This document shows, piece after piece, positions 18,701-30,900 of a stretch of DNA of 64,000 nt. The stretch is taken from contig OZ038422.1 in the NCBI GenBank assembly GCA_964036155.1, positions 84,715,201 through 84,779,200 of the forward strand. Reading direction: 5' to 3'. The first letter of the stretch is position 1. Every line of letters starts with the position of its first letter. The notes under the pieces are model-generated. The model was not told where the DNA came from and made no database searches. It saw only the letters and a list, made by a program, of their open reading frames with translations. The DNA comes from Diploscapter coronatus (Eukaryota; Nematoda; Chromadorea; Rhabditida; Rhabditidae). The translations under genes and the position numbers were made by a program.

Positions 18701-21489
18701 CTGGTCGTCATTCCTGAAAATGTCGGACCTGTAAGTTTTGAAGTGGATCTTTATAGCAAAACGTATTTCTTTAAAGCTGTTCACCTCCTACGTTCCAACA
18801 CTTTACGGGGCTTCTACGCTGACTCATCCTACAGCTCATCTTGGATTCACTTGCGGTGCTGGTAAGTCGGACTAAGTTTTTTTTTCGAGCGGTGAGAGAA
18901 GACGATGCATTTCAGGAGTCTGGTACGTCGAAGTCGACAGGAACACGACGCAAATCTATGCGACGTCATCCTCAGAATACGGCAGCCTGACTGCGGTCGA
19001 TCCTTTGAATCGTAGGACTTCTGGAAAATCTTTCTGAAACCTCAAAGTTTTCAGAAATTCTCGTACCGAACGTCCTCTTTAATGACGGCAACCAGAAGGT
19101 CTATTCAGTAGACGTGAATAATGTTCCCGGCATTTATAAATTCTCGGTACTCAATATTTTGGGCATATTTTTCTCAAAGGAATACTTTAGTTGTCTTCAC
19201 CAGGATACTGCTTCGCGCACATTTACTCTGTTGGTGGAGCCAAGGTCTATCCCAAGTTCGCCCAAGTCACCGCCGACGACCCCACTGGAACACACATTGA
19301 TGGAACGTTCACCAACCCATATTCGAATGGTATGAAGATACCATTTTGAACCACCTAGTAAATTGAGATAATCTTAGTCAGTACCGTCATCAATATTCAT
19401 ATGATGGGACGACTCTTCACCAGAGGCTACCTGCAGTATGTCGATATCTTTGACCCTGATACGCTAACTGTAACCTAAGAGAAGTTATTGATTGACAAAA
19501 TTGATGTTTAGCTAATTCTGAGATCGGAACTCTATGAGCGCTTTGACTGCGCCTACCAATTCTACTCAGATCCGTTTATGTGTAATTCAGGTATCATGAA
19601 TACCTGAACTCAAAATCACCGTGTATTTTAAGAGATGCTCGGTATCTTCATCTACGGCGTGGACGAGTATAATCAACAGTTCCGTCGACAAGAAATCGCC
19701 TATTGCCTAAATAGTAATTCCTCAACGTCCTGGGATTCGGATGCGCGGCGTCAAAAATCCCTGGCGTTAGCGAAACTCGAATCTCACGACGTTAAAACTG
19801 ATACCTCGAAAAATTCGATGATCCATCCACTGACTAAAATCGGAGGATGGTTCCATAATGAATAACGAAATTTTGGGTGTTAAAATATCTAATTTTGAGC
19901 TAACTTTACAGCTCTAAGCCTACGATTTTCAATTGTAGCTTTATACAGGTAAAAATAAATATTTGAAAAGCATGCGTTTTGTCGATTTTCAATGATTTCT
20001 CGATTTTCTTGGTTTCTAAGAAGCATGAGTGTTAGGTCTTATCCCAGTATCTCCTGACCTTCGTGCTTCTTGAGCCTGGAAATTGAAGATTTTGAAGATT
20101 CGATTATGAAATCATGCAGAAAACAGAGAACTTGCGAATTTTTCCTATCTTACTCCGAAAATTTAGATCAACCACCAATGTCGACTCTATCTCCGCCCCC
20201 GCCTCAGAGTAGCAGTAACACTCCACCCCAGGGTCAGACGACTCAGACTCCCAATCCTGGACAAACGACCCAAACTCCTAACCCAGGGCAAACCACACAG
20301 ACTCCTATTCCAGGGCAGACGACCCAAACTCCGCCCCAAGGCCTAACCTCGCCCACACCGCCTCCGCAAACTTCTCCTGGAACAGGTTAGATTGTGTGCA
20401 TTTTCTTGGAAGAAACGGTAAGCTCAGCGCCGCCGGCTTCAACAACATTTGGGCCAAACTCAATGGCGGTCGACGTCGTGTTCGTGGTAGATATGGGTCA
20501 GGAAGCAAACCAGACTTATCAGGACGTAAAAACGATTAGGCAATTGGAAAAGAATGGGCGATTTTCAGTTTTCGCAATTCATGAAAACCGTCACGATTCC
20601 GTGGAACATCGACGCTTCCGGCGCCAGGACGAGGGTAGCATTGACAGCAGTTTATGCCGACATAGCGATCAACACGAATGCCCTTAATTCGATGGGTAGT
20701 AGGTTAGTCCGTCCAAAAATTTCCTTCTACTCAGGATTTTCAGGGCCGTCTTCATGGGGGCGTTAGACACATTCTTCAAAGAGTGGACTGACACTCAGCC
20801 AGGGCAGAATTTGACTGCGTAAGATGAATTTTCTTGGGATAGTTATCATCAAAATGGTATCTCAGAGGTCTGACGTTGGTATCCTCCGACAACTACCTCA
20901 CACCGTCGAATGGGTACAGACAGAATATCAAGAATCACGTCATCGTGTACCTGACTGCCACTGATAAGTTCGCTACCATTAAGTAACTCGGATAACAGAA
21001 CCATTTCTCAGCATCAATGGAGACCCCACAGCGATAGCACAGAACATTCGATCTACTAACCTCTATGGTATCCTGGTCATTGGTTACGGTAGCGGCGTAT
21101 CGAACCAAGCTGTCTTGAAGGTACGGCCAGGACTGTAAATACTTAGACACACGCGTGTACACATGCAACAAGATAGTGTGTCTTTCGTGAGAGAAAAGAG
21201 CACACTCTCTCTCGAAAGTACATACTATCTTGTTATGCGTGCAAAATTTATAGCCCTGGGTATGACTCATTGTCAGTGAATAGGATGATTGGCTTATTTT
21301 TGCCCAAAATTTAGAACGTCGCTGGAAAAGACAATTGCGCTGCGTTCCCTGCAGATGTTCACGCGCTGAACACAGATACCGTTACTTGGGTACAAAACGC
21401 TGTTTGGGCTGCGGCGTAAGAGCTTATTCCTTTAAGTTTAATTAATTTAAAAAATGTTTAGTTCTGGAGGCGCCAACTACTGTAACTAA
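12781..21489 (+). CDS. irg-7: Large secreted vWA/EGF/C-type lectin protein (IRG-7-like)
   Basis: Begins MRSVILLLWGFFISGFAS, a clear signal peptide, so it is secreted or surface-bound. Order: a beta-rich N-terminal region with one EGF-like end (CQIPGYTGEYCEF); a Thr/Pro linker and EGF pair (14430-14740); vWA-like domain 1 (14780-15290); EGF pair (16025-16200); vWA-like 2 (16235-16790); a C-type lectin domain (17040-17440: CDEGWDQVGQYCIKF, WMGLFN, CATQRNFVCQK); EGF pair (17945-18120); vWA-like 3 (18160-18720); beta-sandwich regions; a Pro/Thr repeat; and a final vWA-like domain (VDVVFVVDMGQEANQ, 20460-21480). Total about 2,300 residues. The architecture resembles C. elegans IRG-7, an immunity-linked lectin protein, but paralogues exist. 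The 3.7-kb exon (about 14650-18342) is exceptional here. The join across 19710-20165 is uncertain, so two adjacent genes cannot be excluded. Confidence 0.72.
20229..20345 (+). repeat. Tandem 24-bp repeat encoding a Pro/Thr/Gln linker
   Basis: About five imperfect copies of a 24-bp unit encode PGQTTQTP-type octapeptides between the third and fourth vWA-like regions of the IRG-7-like protein. The composition suits an O-glycosylated spacer. Third-base differences between copies show that the repeat has diverged while its peptide was kept. Confidence 0.8.
21145..21252. mobile_element. MITE-like inverted repeat, last intron of the IRG-7-like gene
   Basis: Arms around CAAGATAGTGTGT (about 21166) and ACATACTATCTTGTTATGCG (about 21219) pair with each other around a GAGAGAAAAGAG centre. 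The related copy at 51962-52105 has longer, better conserved arms. Confidence 0.6.
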
Positions 21490-21529
21490 TTTATGAGAAT
21501 CTGGAAATGTGTGTTATAAATGCTTGAAT

Positions 21530-21535
21530 AATAAA
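21530..21535 (+). terminator. poly(A) signal of the IRG-7-like gene
   Basis: AATAAA 41 bp after the stop codon at 21489. Confidence 0.6.
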
Positions 21536-21552
21536 ATATTTGAATTTATCGT

Positions 21553-21665
21553 CAAATATGACAACTTGGAAACCTCAAGCCCTCAAGCTATGCGAAATAC
21601 TGTGAGAAAAGACCCGCTTTCCCTGCCATCCCTCACCCTATTTCGCATAGCCTGAGGTTTGCAAA
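21553..21665. mobile_element. MITE, GGAAACC/CGAAATA family, copy 1
   Basis: About 110-bp imperfect palindrome: left arm TGGAAACCTCAAGC...AGCTATGCGAAATA, right arm TATTTCGCATAGCCTGAGG...TTGCAAA. It shares ends and inner core with the copies near 43962, 50455 and 54734. Confidence 0.7.
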
Positions 21666-24600
21666 TAGCCGTAAAATAATTATTTATTTATTTCTAAATA
21701 TATCATATGACTTGTTTAAAAAATCGTACAGTTTTCACTTTTCATCATATTGTGTGTGCAATAATGCGTAGGCTCAAATATGTGTGTATTGTAGGGGAAT
21801 TGTAAAGAACTATATAGCTATGACATAGATGGTGTGTGCAAGAGCATGTGAGAAAGGGGAATAGATATAGGCTCGAAAAGAGAAAAGGAAAATGATTGCT
21901 CATCGAGCTCGATTCCGAAACTTTTGTAAACACTATTTTCTTGTTTGCCTAACTCTTTTCCTGACGCTATTTCCTTTTTCGTTAGTACTTTTCCAACGGT
22001 ATTTCTCCTTTCGAGTACTTTTCCAAGCACTATTTTTCTTTGCTTCCTCCCTGAAAAAGGTATACAAGCACCAGAAGACTGGCCTGCCTCCCATCCTTTT
22101 CCTCGACAAAAAGATTCTCTTCAAACAACAAGCTACCGCGACGACGACGCACTCCTGCTTTTGCACTATTTTTAACCGACCTTCCCGACCAAATTTAAGT
22201 TCATTCCTTTGTGTTGTATTTTAAATCAAAGAATCAACTCTTTTGCTTGCAAAAATAGCTTGGTTTTAACGCTTAAAATTCCCTGTTAAACCAGGTCGAT
22301 TTGATAAGGAATTTCCTATCAATTTATCATGATCTTCACAGTGATGTTGACATCATTTTGTAGATCGCGGTGAGCTCTACAAGATTGTGTTAGATTCCAT
22401 ATGATCTCAATTGAATCTCAGTGAGATATAGCCGTCAGAAGTTTCCCGAAAATCGCGATGCAAATTTTAAGGTGATTCTCAGAGGGGTGAAAAAATGTAT
22501 GGTGGCTGGTGGCCTCGCTCTGCTTTCGCGGAGCCTATTACAAAGCGCGATGATTTTGCGCACTTCATAAATCTTATAATCTCTCGAATTCCGTACTATT
22601 TCTTTCGTACGACCTCAAATAAATAGTATTGCAAATTGAAGAGAGCGGAAAAGAATCAGAGAAAAATTTGAACCACGAGCTAGCAACGAGAGAGGGAGGT
22701 CACTCAAACAATGCACCGATTCTGAAAACTTTTCGTATTTTTCTCCTTCTCTCCAATTTGGGGAGACTATTTCTCTGTTTATATTTGGAGCTGTCACCGC
22801 TTTCTTTGGGCTCTCTTATTTTTCAGGACTATTTTCGCTTGTGTCATCCCCAAGCTTTTCATCTCTAAGCGAGAAATTTTGCCTCGAGCACCGGTGGGAG
22901 AGCGAATTTCGCATTTTTGCACCAAATCCGATTGTTCATCGGTTGGAACTTCGCTCAAAGGACGCAACTCAGATTTTGCGCTCAAATTCGAAGCTCTTGT
23001 AAGGGCTTTCTGTCTATGTTTCGATCAGTCTGACACGAACTTAAGCCTAAGAGAGATCTATTCTAAGAAGATCAGGACCATTTTAGGAGTTTAACTTTAT
23101 AGCTATTTTTAGGCCATATAATCTCTTTAAAATACGTATTTTCCTCTTCATATCATATTTTATATCACATTAGTTACACACATTTTTCCATCCAACCTGC
23201 GTTAAAGGTTATTTACTCTCATTGTAAAATGGCATTAACCCAAATAATTATGCTGACTAGTACTATCATAAACTGGTTAACCTATAATGGAATTCCTCTG
23301 GCTAAAAGCTTCCGATTTTTATCGATCAGACCGCGGATTTTTTGCAGCAAGTGGCCGAAAAATCCCGATTTTTCGACATACCAGCCGTTTTTGCGGATCG
23401 TGTCTTTTAGCATTGGACGAGAGAAAGCGAATAAAGAATAGGGACGTTTCGTTTCACTTTGAATCACCATCAATGAAAGATGGGAAGCTTGACGGCGACA
23501 CCACGCTTTAGTTCTATCAGAAATGCCGCGTGGCGCATAGTTTCTGGTTTTAGGCTCTATTCTTTATCATGTGATCATAATAAAAAGCCGATCTTCGTCG
23601 TTTTATTCAAATTTCTGAACTTAGTCTTCCGGGAAAAGTTCGACCTTCATGAGTTTACTGAATTTTAGGCCTAGATTCATGTGAAAAAGCTGATCTCCGT
23701 CAAAACTTCGTTAATTTTTTCTCGAATATGCTATGCTGCAGCCAAATCATTTTGAAGCCCCCATTCTTTATCATTGATTGAAGCTTTCCATTCTATAGTT
23801 TGCAACTTTACTCTTGACTCGTTCATACTTTTTGCCTACCCTTTCTAATTACATCATCATTCAAGAGAGAAAGAATGCTTCAAAACAGCGCACATTGTAA
23901 GGGAAAATAGCGTTTGATTTTGAGAGAGTCAAAGAAAGAAAAGGAGAGAAAGAAAGAATGGAAGAGAAAGAAAGAAATAGTATGCAAAAGCTAGAGACAC
24001 AGAGAATCGCTTCCCATATATCGATCGATATTGGTTGTGGTTGTCATAGACAGGAAGCCTGAAGGCAGGAGGAGAAATAGCGAGAAAAAGTTGGAGAGAG
24101 AATAGGACGAAACAGAGAAATAGTATTACGAAACGAGAGAACGCAGAGAAAAGATGCCCTCCAAAATACGTTCGTTCCCTATTATTCTTCCCATCTATTG
24201 TGTTTCCTAATTTTTTCTCTTTGCAAATTTCTTGAAATTTGTAGAATTTCCCTTGATTTTCTCTATGCTTTGTATTATTCTTTTGCGAAGTTGTAGCTGA
24301 TTTTCAAAAATGTTCTGAAAATTAAACATTTTTCAATTTCCCGAACTGCCTGTGTTTATTCTACCTAGAACCGAACAGTAAACAGAAAGTTGTGTAGGAA
24401 TTTTGAAATCTAGATCTGAAGTTTGTCGAATTTCAGATAGATTTTTGCGCATTTTCCCCAGATTATGACATAAATTTTATGATGTAGCGTGAAACCTGAA
24501 CTTGACAAATAGTTGAAATTCGAAACTTTTTCTGCATCACCGTCCTCTTTTTTCTATCTTTTTGACCTTGTAATCATTTCCCGCTAGTGATAAACTGTTT

Positions 24601-24890
24601 TTCACTCATCTAAATCAAATCTCCCCTGCAATGGTGAAAGATAGGCCTTCACAAACGGCTGGTGTGTCATTTCTTAACTAGGTGATAAATAGTCACTTTA
24701 TTTGCTTGCCCCTTTTAAGTCAATTTCAACAACTAATTTTCTTCCATTAAATGCTTCATTAGAGGGAGTTGATTTTGTTTATTGATTTTTAGGTTTATTT
24801 AATTAAATTTGATTTTAGATCGTGAATATTACTGTTTTTGGTGTTGAAAAGTTGATCATCTTCATCATAAAAATTGGTGTTTTTTTCAGA
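21666..24890. other. Gene-free DNA upstream of rgl-1
   Basis: About 3.2 kb without recognisable coding sequence. It contains pyrimidine-rich and purine-rich tracts (for example purine-rich at 23935-24150), several GAAATAGT/ACTATTTC words (22595, 23974, 24117) and no gene I can support. It probably holds the distal promoter of rgl-1. A TTTTTTCAG acceptor at 24881-24889 ends the stretch and marks the start of the first rgl-1 coding exon (cis- or SL trans-splicing). Confidence 0.5.
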
Positions 24891-24971
24891 TTACCTATCA
24901 AAATGTGCTGATGGAATGGATTTATCTATTATATTTCGAGGGATCTAAGATCGAGACCGAAATTTGAATCC

Positions 24972-27900
24972 ATGACGTCAAAATATTGGGGCGAGGAAAA
25001 ACATCCGGACGCGATATATTCCGTTTATCTGAAAAAGGTCCGGTACGTCCCGCCCCCAGGATATGATGGAGTCCCAGTAAGCTTTTAACTTGAAAATTAG
25101 AAAAATATATGCCTGAGATCTAATATATTTGAACTGTTTAACTTTAAAATGATATAAAATTAGTGTGTTAGTTCATAAAAATATAAGCCTGAGGTCAAAG
25201 AATATGAATTCGAGATAAAATACTTTTAAAGATTGTTTTAAAAATTCGTACATTACGTTAACTGGCCAGTGTTCACATGTGAGAAAAATGCAGAAATCTA
25301 ATACCTGAGAGAGCTTTAAAATAATGCGCGAAATAAACTTACGGATAGCAATAGCGCTATGATTCAGTGTAGTTGTAAACAATTGTTCGAGAATTATTTT
25401 TCCCCGAAGTCTCGCTCGATTTTCAAAGCCTGACGAAAATGTTGTGATTTTCATTGGAAAATTGCTCATCTAACGCCTCCTATTTTTGACAAGCACTATG
25501 ATGAAATTCTTGCATAAAACGGCATTTCTGCCTAAAATATTGATTTTCTCGAGTTTTTCTAATTTTCTGAAGAAATATTATGATCCGAGCGATAGATATT
25601 CTGACAGTAGGCTAGGCATTTTCATAGATTTCCAAAAATCATACATTTTTCTAAAAATCAGGAATTTCCCACAAATTCCACAAATCACCCATCAAACTGA
25701 CCCCGCGCGGCTCATATTCCGAATATAGCTGCCAGCTTAGCCGAATCTGGGGCTTACGAGAGAAATAGTATTTCAAATTTAGAGAGATCTAGAGGAAGAG
25801 TGGGTTTAACGTTTGGGATTTGGCGCATAGCCCTACTTTCCCTGATCCGTCTGGTTCGGTATTTATTACTATCCTTCTCTCTCTTCATTTCCTTGCTATT
25901 CCTCCTTTCTATGACAATTACTTTCTTAAACTCTCTCAGTTTCATCGACTATTTTTCCCTTCCCTAACCGCAATTCTCTTTGCGCTCTCTGGGAACGAAG
26001 TTATATTTTGCGGTCTATTATCCCTGGTATCGGTCATTCAAACTTTCACCTATTATGGAAGTCTCTTCTTCAGAATCGTGAAACCTATTCCTCTGCATCT
26101 TTTCACTCTCTTCTTTAAACCCATACTCTATCATTCTGTCTAACATGATACAATCCGACATCGTCAAATACCTGCCACCGCATTAACGCCCGCCCCGGGG
26201 GCAAATATTCGACGCGATTCATACACCACCTGTCTGCACCTAGACCAGATTGCCATTCGCACATCGGGGGTCGACCCCGCGCGAAGTGCGAGAATTATCG
26301 ACACGGGTCCGGGTCTCGCAGTGAAATTAAGCTTTTCTTTCGAATCGAGGAAGAAGCCGTAGTGCGATTTCAATTTCATCGGACGAGTCTCTTCTACCCC
26401 TGTACCGGCAATGATTTCATCGAGCCAGCCTCCTAGGCTATTCAATAAACGCTCCTCGAGCTATTGCCCCGTTCACGGTAGCATGGATTCCGCGATTTTT
26501 CCGACCGACAAAAATGAGCATTCGAATTTCGTCGATTTGAAACGGGAATTTCTCGCCAACTACCCCACTTTCGTCCCGCATAAATTAACGCCGATGGGAG
26601 CGGTGGAAAGGTCCATCCGATTGACTGTAAGTTTTTCAACAAGCGAATTTTTATCGATCGATGTTTTGGTTCTTTCGAGAATTCTCTCAGATTAGTGGAG
26701 TTCTTGTAAGAATTTTTAAAGAGATTTTTTATAGAATTTTTTTCTAGATAGAAGTGAATTTTTGTAAGATTTTTTCAAGATTTCCTAGGTCTGGGAAAAG
26801 TATGTGGAAGGGAAAAAATCATTACGAAATCGAAAATTACGAATACCGCTTATGAGGGCTGAGAAAATATTCAGAAAGTGAGTGAAATATACGTACACTT
26901 GGCATAGGCAAAGAGAGATGACTTTCCTCGATAAAGTGAAGAAGTTTGACGATTTTCAGCGGAAATTCCTCAAGGAAAGTCGGCGCGCAAAGTTTGTTTT
27001 TCTCTGATGCAATTTTATTTTCATGTTCAAGTTTTGTCAGGGGAATATCGTTTTCATCTCTTCTCTCTCCTATTTCTGTAAAGATTATGGCGTTTTTTTC
27101 CAATAAATAGAGAAATACCAGAGCTTAGAGAAGCAGAAATTTAGATCTTTCACGTTTTTTCTCATCTATCTTTTCCAATGATATTTCCTTTTCTACGATT
27201 CTCTAAACCCTCTTCAAATTTGATGTCTTTTCGCATCCTTAATGCCCCTGCGCGCTCGCGCAAAGCGAGTATAATTTTCCCTTTCCTCCAAGAATTAGAT
27301 AGATCGGTTTCCTATCTATTTCTGTCTTTCTTGTATACAAACACTTCCGTTATTGTTTGACCTTAAATCGTATAATCACTATTATGTGGGAAAACTGCTT
27401 AGTACTATTCTTCTTGACCTTCGAAATACTCCAAATTACCATCTTTGATGAAAATTAGCTTTTTTCCTATCACAAATCATTATTCAAAAACAGATTCAAA
27501 TTTGAAAGTATAGTAATTTCTTAATTTCTTGATCTCGGGCATAAAAATCTATCGTTTTGAATGAACATCACCTTTTTCCTATTCAAAAAAAAATAAATTT
27601 TATATCCCAGACGGCTTTCCGAAAATCAATACATCTATCGTGTTTTTTCAGCGATACCGGCCCATCGACCCTGATAGGCAGTTGCCTCCGGCCGACACAT
27701 CGCTGGAAGGAATGACCTCATCCGACCACTTGCAGTGGGAAAGCGTCAAGGAAAGGCACATTAAGGCGGGAACGCTGGACAAATTGGTGGTACGATAACC
27801 TAGTGGCTAGAGCACTTACCTTACATTTTGCAAAAATCTTTTCTAATCGATTCCAGAACTTCATTACTAATTTTTGAGAAAATTCTAAAAATACAATTTT

Positions 27901-30900
27901 TAGGAGGCCCTAGTTGGCCCCGATGACACCATGGATTCTCGCCATTTCAACGTGTTTTTCGCGACGTACAGAGCGTTCGCGGAGCCCAGTCAGGTTTTGG
28001 ATAAGTAAGCATTCTATAGCTCAAGTTTTCGTACTAATTTCTGATCCTTTTAAGATTACTAAGGCGGTATGAATCCCTGGAGAATGAAGTAATTGGTAGC
28101 ACTTCAGCTCTGTTGATACAAAAGTAAGGAAATTGAATTTTGATACAATTACTATTTTAGCTAAATAAAAATGTGTTTTTTGTATATTTTTCCTGGAAAA
28201 TACCTTCTTAAACGTCTCGTGTCCGGTTCCTTACTTTCCTGCAGCATTTCCCTCCTCCACCCCTATTTCATCAGATTTGTTTTGAGATGAAATCGACTGA
28301 ACGAACGGGTCTAAGTATGTTTGCAAAGCACGCAGACTGAGAAAATGGTTCTATTAAATCGATTTCTGATTCTGAATCTCAGATTCAACAAAAATAAAGT
28401 ATTAACCTGGCGATTGATCTATGATACCTAAAATTTAAAATGTCAATCTATATTATAAAATTAGGCAATTACTGAATGGTGAAGTGAGACGGATAACAGA
28501 GTCCTATAGTTAGAGATAGACGATGGAGTGAACTTTGAAAGAAATAGTGTGGAAAAGACACACACACACACACACTCCGCCATATAGTAATTATCATAAA
28601 ATTAAAACGAATCTTTCAAAATTATGAAAATTGACTCTTTCAGCTCCATTCGGTCCATATTAGTGTGCTGGCTCGACACTTATGAAGAAGACTTTTTCGA
28701 CCCAGAAGCCGAATTCGCGATGCTAACCAATCTATCAGAATTCGCTACTCGATCTAAGCTCCGAGAACTTAAAGATAAGGCCAGGAAGCTAAAGGAAGAA
28801 TTCCGACGAATAGTCAATGATGGAGGATGGATCGGTGAGAATTACTGGGCTTTATATTTTTTGGCTAAACTTTAATTTTAAAGCTGTGCTTCATTGTAAA
28901 AATTGACTTCAACATGTGTTTGTCATGTATAAAAGTTTATCTCCATAACAAAAGTGTCACTAAATTGAATTTTGTTCTAAAACATCATGATATTATAAAG
29001 AAAGTCGATATTTAAAGCTGGTCTTTATGCTATAAATTATTTTTTTAAAAAATCTAAAATTTCATGATATTTTTAAAAATATCTATTTTTAAGAGCTGAT
29101 CTTCATGATGAAGATGATTAGATTTCAATTTTTAGCCCGACTGCCATCATTGGAGCGCTATGTTCACTACCTTGGATATGACGTCGCCGACTATTCGAGG
29201 AACGCCAAAGAGCGTACGAAGATGTTTGACGTCGGAAAGGAAAATTGTGTCCAGATTGCTGAGCAACTTACCTATTGGGACTCTGTTAGTGTGACGCCTT
29301 TTAATCATTAATGACGCTCATTTTATTTCTTATGGCGTCCTTTATTTATGACGCCACTTTAGATCCTCTTCCAAAACCTTCTAATTCAACAATGCCAAGG
29401 CTGTAACTGGGCGAAAAGGCATAAACTTCATCCGGACAAAGTCTGTACAGTAAAGGCCACAATTGATCAGGTAAAAATTAAGATATTTTGATGAAGAGCA
29501 GCTTTTTTCTCGAAAAGAGATAAAAACTTTTAGAAAGAGAATCGTTTTTCTCTAAAAGAGATCAAATTCAGTTCAACGCAGTTTCGCAAAGGGTCATGAC
29601 TAGCGTGGTTTTACCGGACTGTAGGCCTGAATTTCGGGCGAAAATCATCGCCAAGTGGATCGACATTGCTAGAGTAAATATAACAAAAAAACGTTTAAAA
29701 AAATTCCAATTTTTACAAATTTAGGAACTCCGAGCCTTGAAAAACTTTTCATCTTTGAAAGCTGTTCTATCTTCGCTCCAATCTGAGCCAGTTCACAGAC
29801 TGAAATCCACATGGGCCTTGGTGTCGAAGTAAGATTCCCGAGTTTATGAATTTTTGCAAAGAAAAACAATTCTTTTTAGTCGCTCGACGGCTCAATTTCG
29901 GGAACTCTCCACGATTTTTGACATGGACGAGCAGGGCGATGAGAAGAATGCGCGGAAAATTTTGGAGCAGGTACTTTCCGTAAACATTTTCCCTTCATTC
30001 TTAGAAGCTTTCTTCCCAAAAATTAGCTATTTTTACTTTATTATCTAAAAAATACGTAATTTATTGCCCCAGAATTAGCATTTCTCTCAAAAATATGTAG
30101 TTTTATGCCAACGTTTTTAAAAACTTATCATTTTTCAAAAGAAATATTGTTGATGCCCGCGAAATCTGGGAGGTTGAAAATGAGGGGGAAAGAAGCGATT
30201 TTAAGCGCCAATTTCTCTCCCTTTCGCGTGCTATTTCTCGCTTTTCTAATCACTTTGCACGTCTCCCAGGTTTAGGCATCACCAATATTTTTAGGAGGGC
30301 ACCGCGAAAAGTTCCCCGCTGAGACGACCCCAATTGGTGCAAAACTGCCGTCGGACGAAGTCGGACGTGAATTTGGCCGAGTGCCAGGGCACCGTGCCCT
30401 ATTTGGGCTCGTTTTTGACCGATCTGACCATGATCGACCAGGCCGCTCAGGACTATACACCGGGTAGGGAACTATTTTGAAATTTAATTTTTATTTTCCA
30501 ATTTTCAGAAAACCTCATAAACTTTGAAAAAAGAAGAAAAGAGTTCGACGTTCTGGCTAAACTTCGACTTTTCCAATCCGCAGCCAGAGCCTATAAAATC
30601 CCGATGGATCGTGTTTTCTGCGCCTGGTTCTACTTCCTGCCTTGTCTGGATGAGAAGGAGTGGTAGGATTTAAAAGTTTGACATTTGAGTACTTTTCAAC
30701 AAATTTGGAGTTAGTAATTTTCTCTCAAATCCTCTCTAACGATTGTGAAAGAGAGTAATTTGAGAGAAATAGTATTTCCCAAAAAGGCTAGCTAACCCGG
30801 ATTTCCATTTTTTGCAATTTCGTCCTAATTTCTGTGAACTAAATGATAATATCTAACTCATCAAAAAACTTCGGATTTATTTTTTTCAAGTTTAAAACTT

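Noticed and set aside
19635..20165. Break between two genes inside the IRG-7-like locus
   Set aside because: A boundary was considered because 19710-20165 is hard to read as one intron. It was not adopted because no signal peptide or clear start precedes the Pro/Thr repeat and last vWA-like domain, and no poly(A) signal is convincing in the gap. It remains uncertain.
26164..26445. 93-codon minus-strand frame in the rgl-1 intron
   Set aside because: G+C-rich promoter-like DNA upstream of a plausible + strand first exon, with no minus-strand splice or start context.
27820..27865. Possible tRNA-derived SINE (TAGTGGCTAGAGCAC ... CGATTCCAGAAC)
   Set aside because: A- and B-box resemblance is weak, no stem pairing is evident and there is no second copy in the window.
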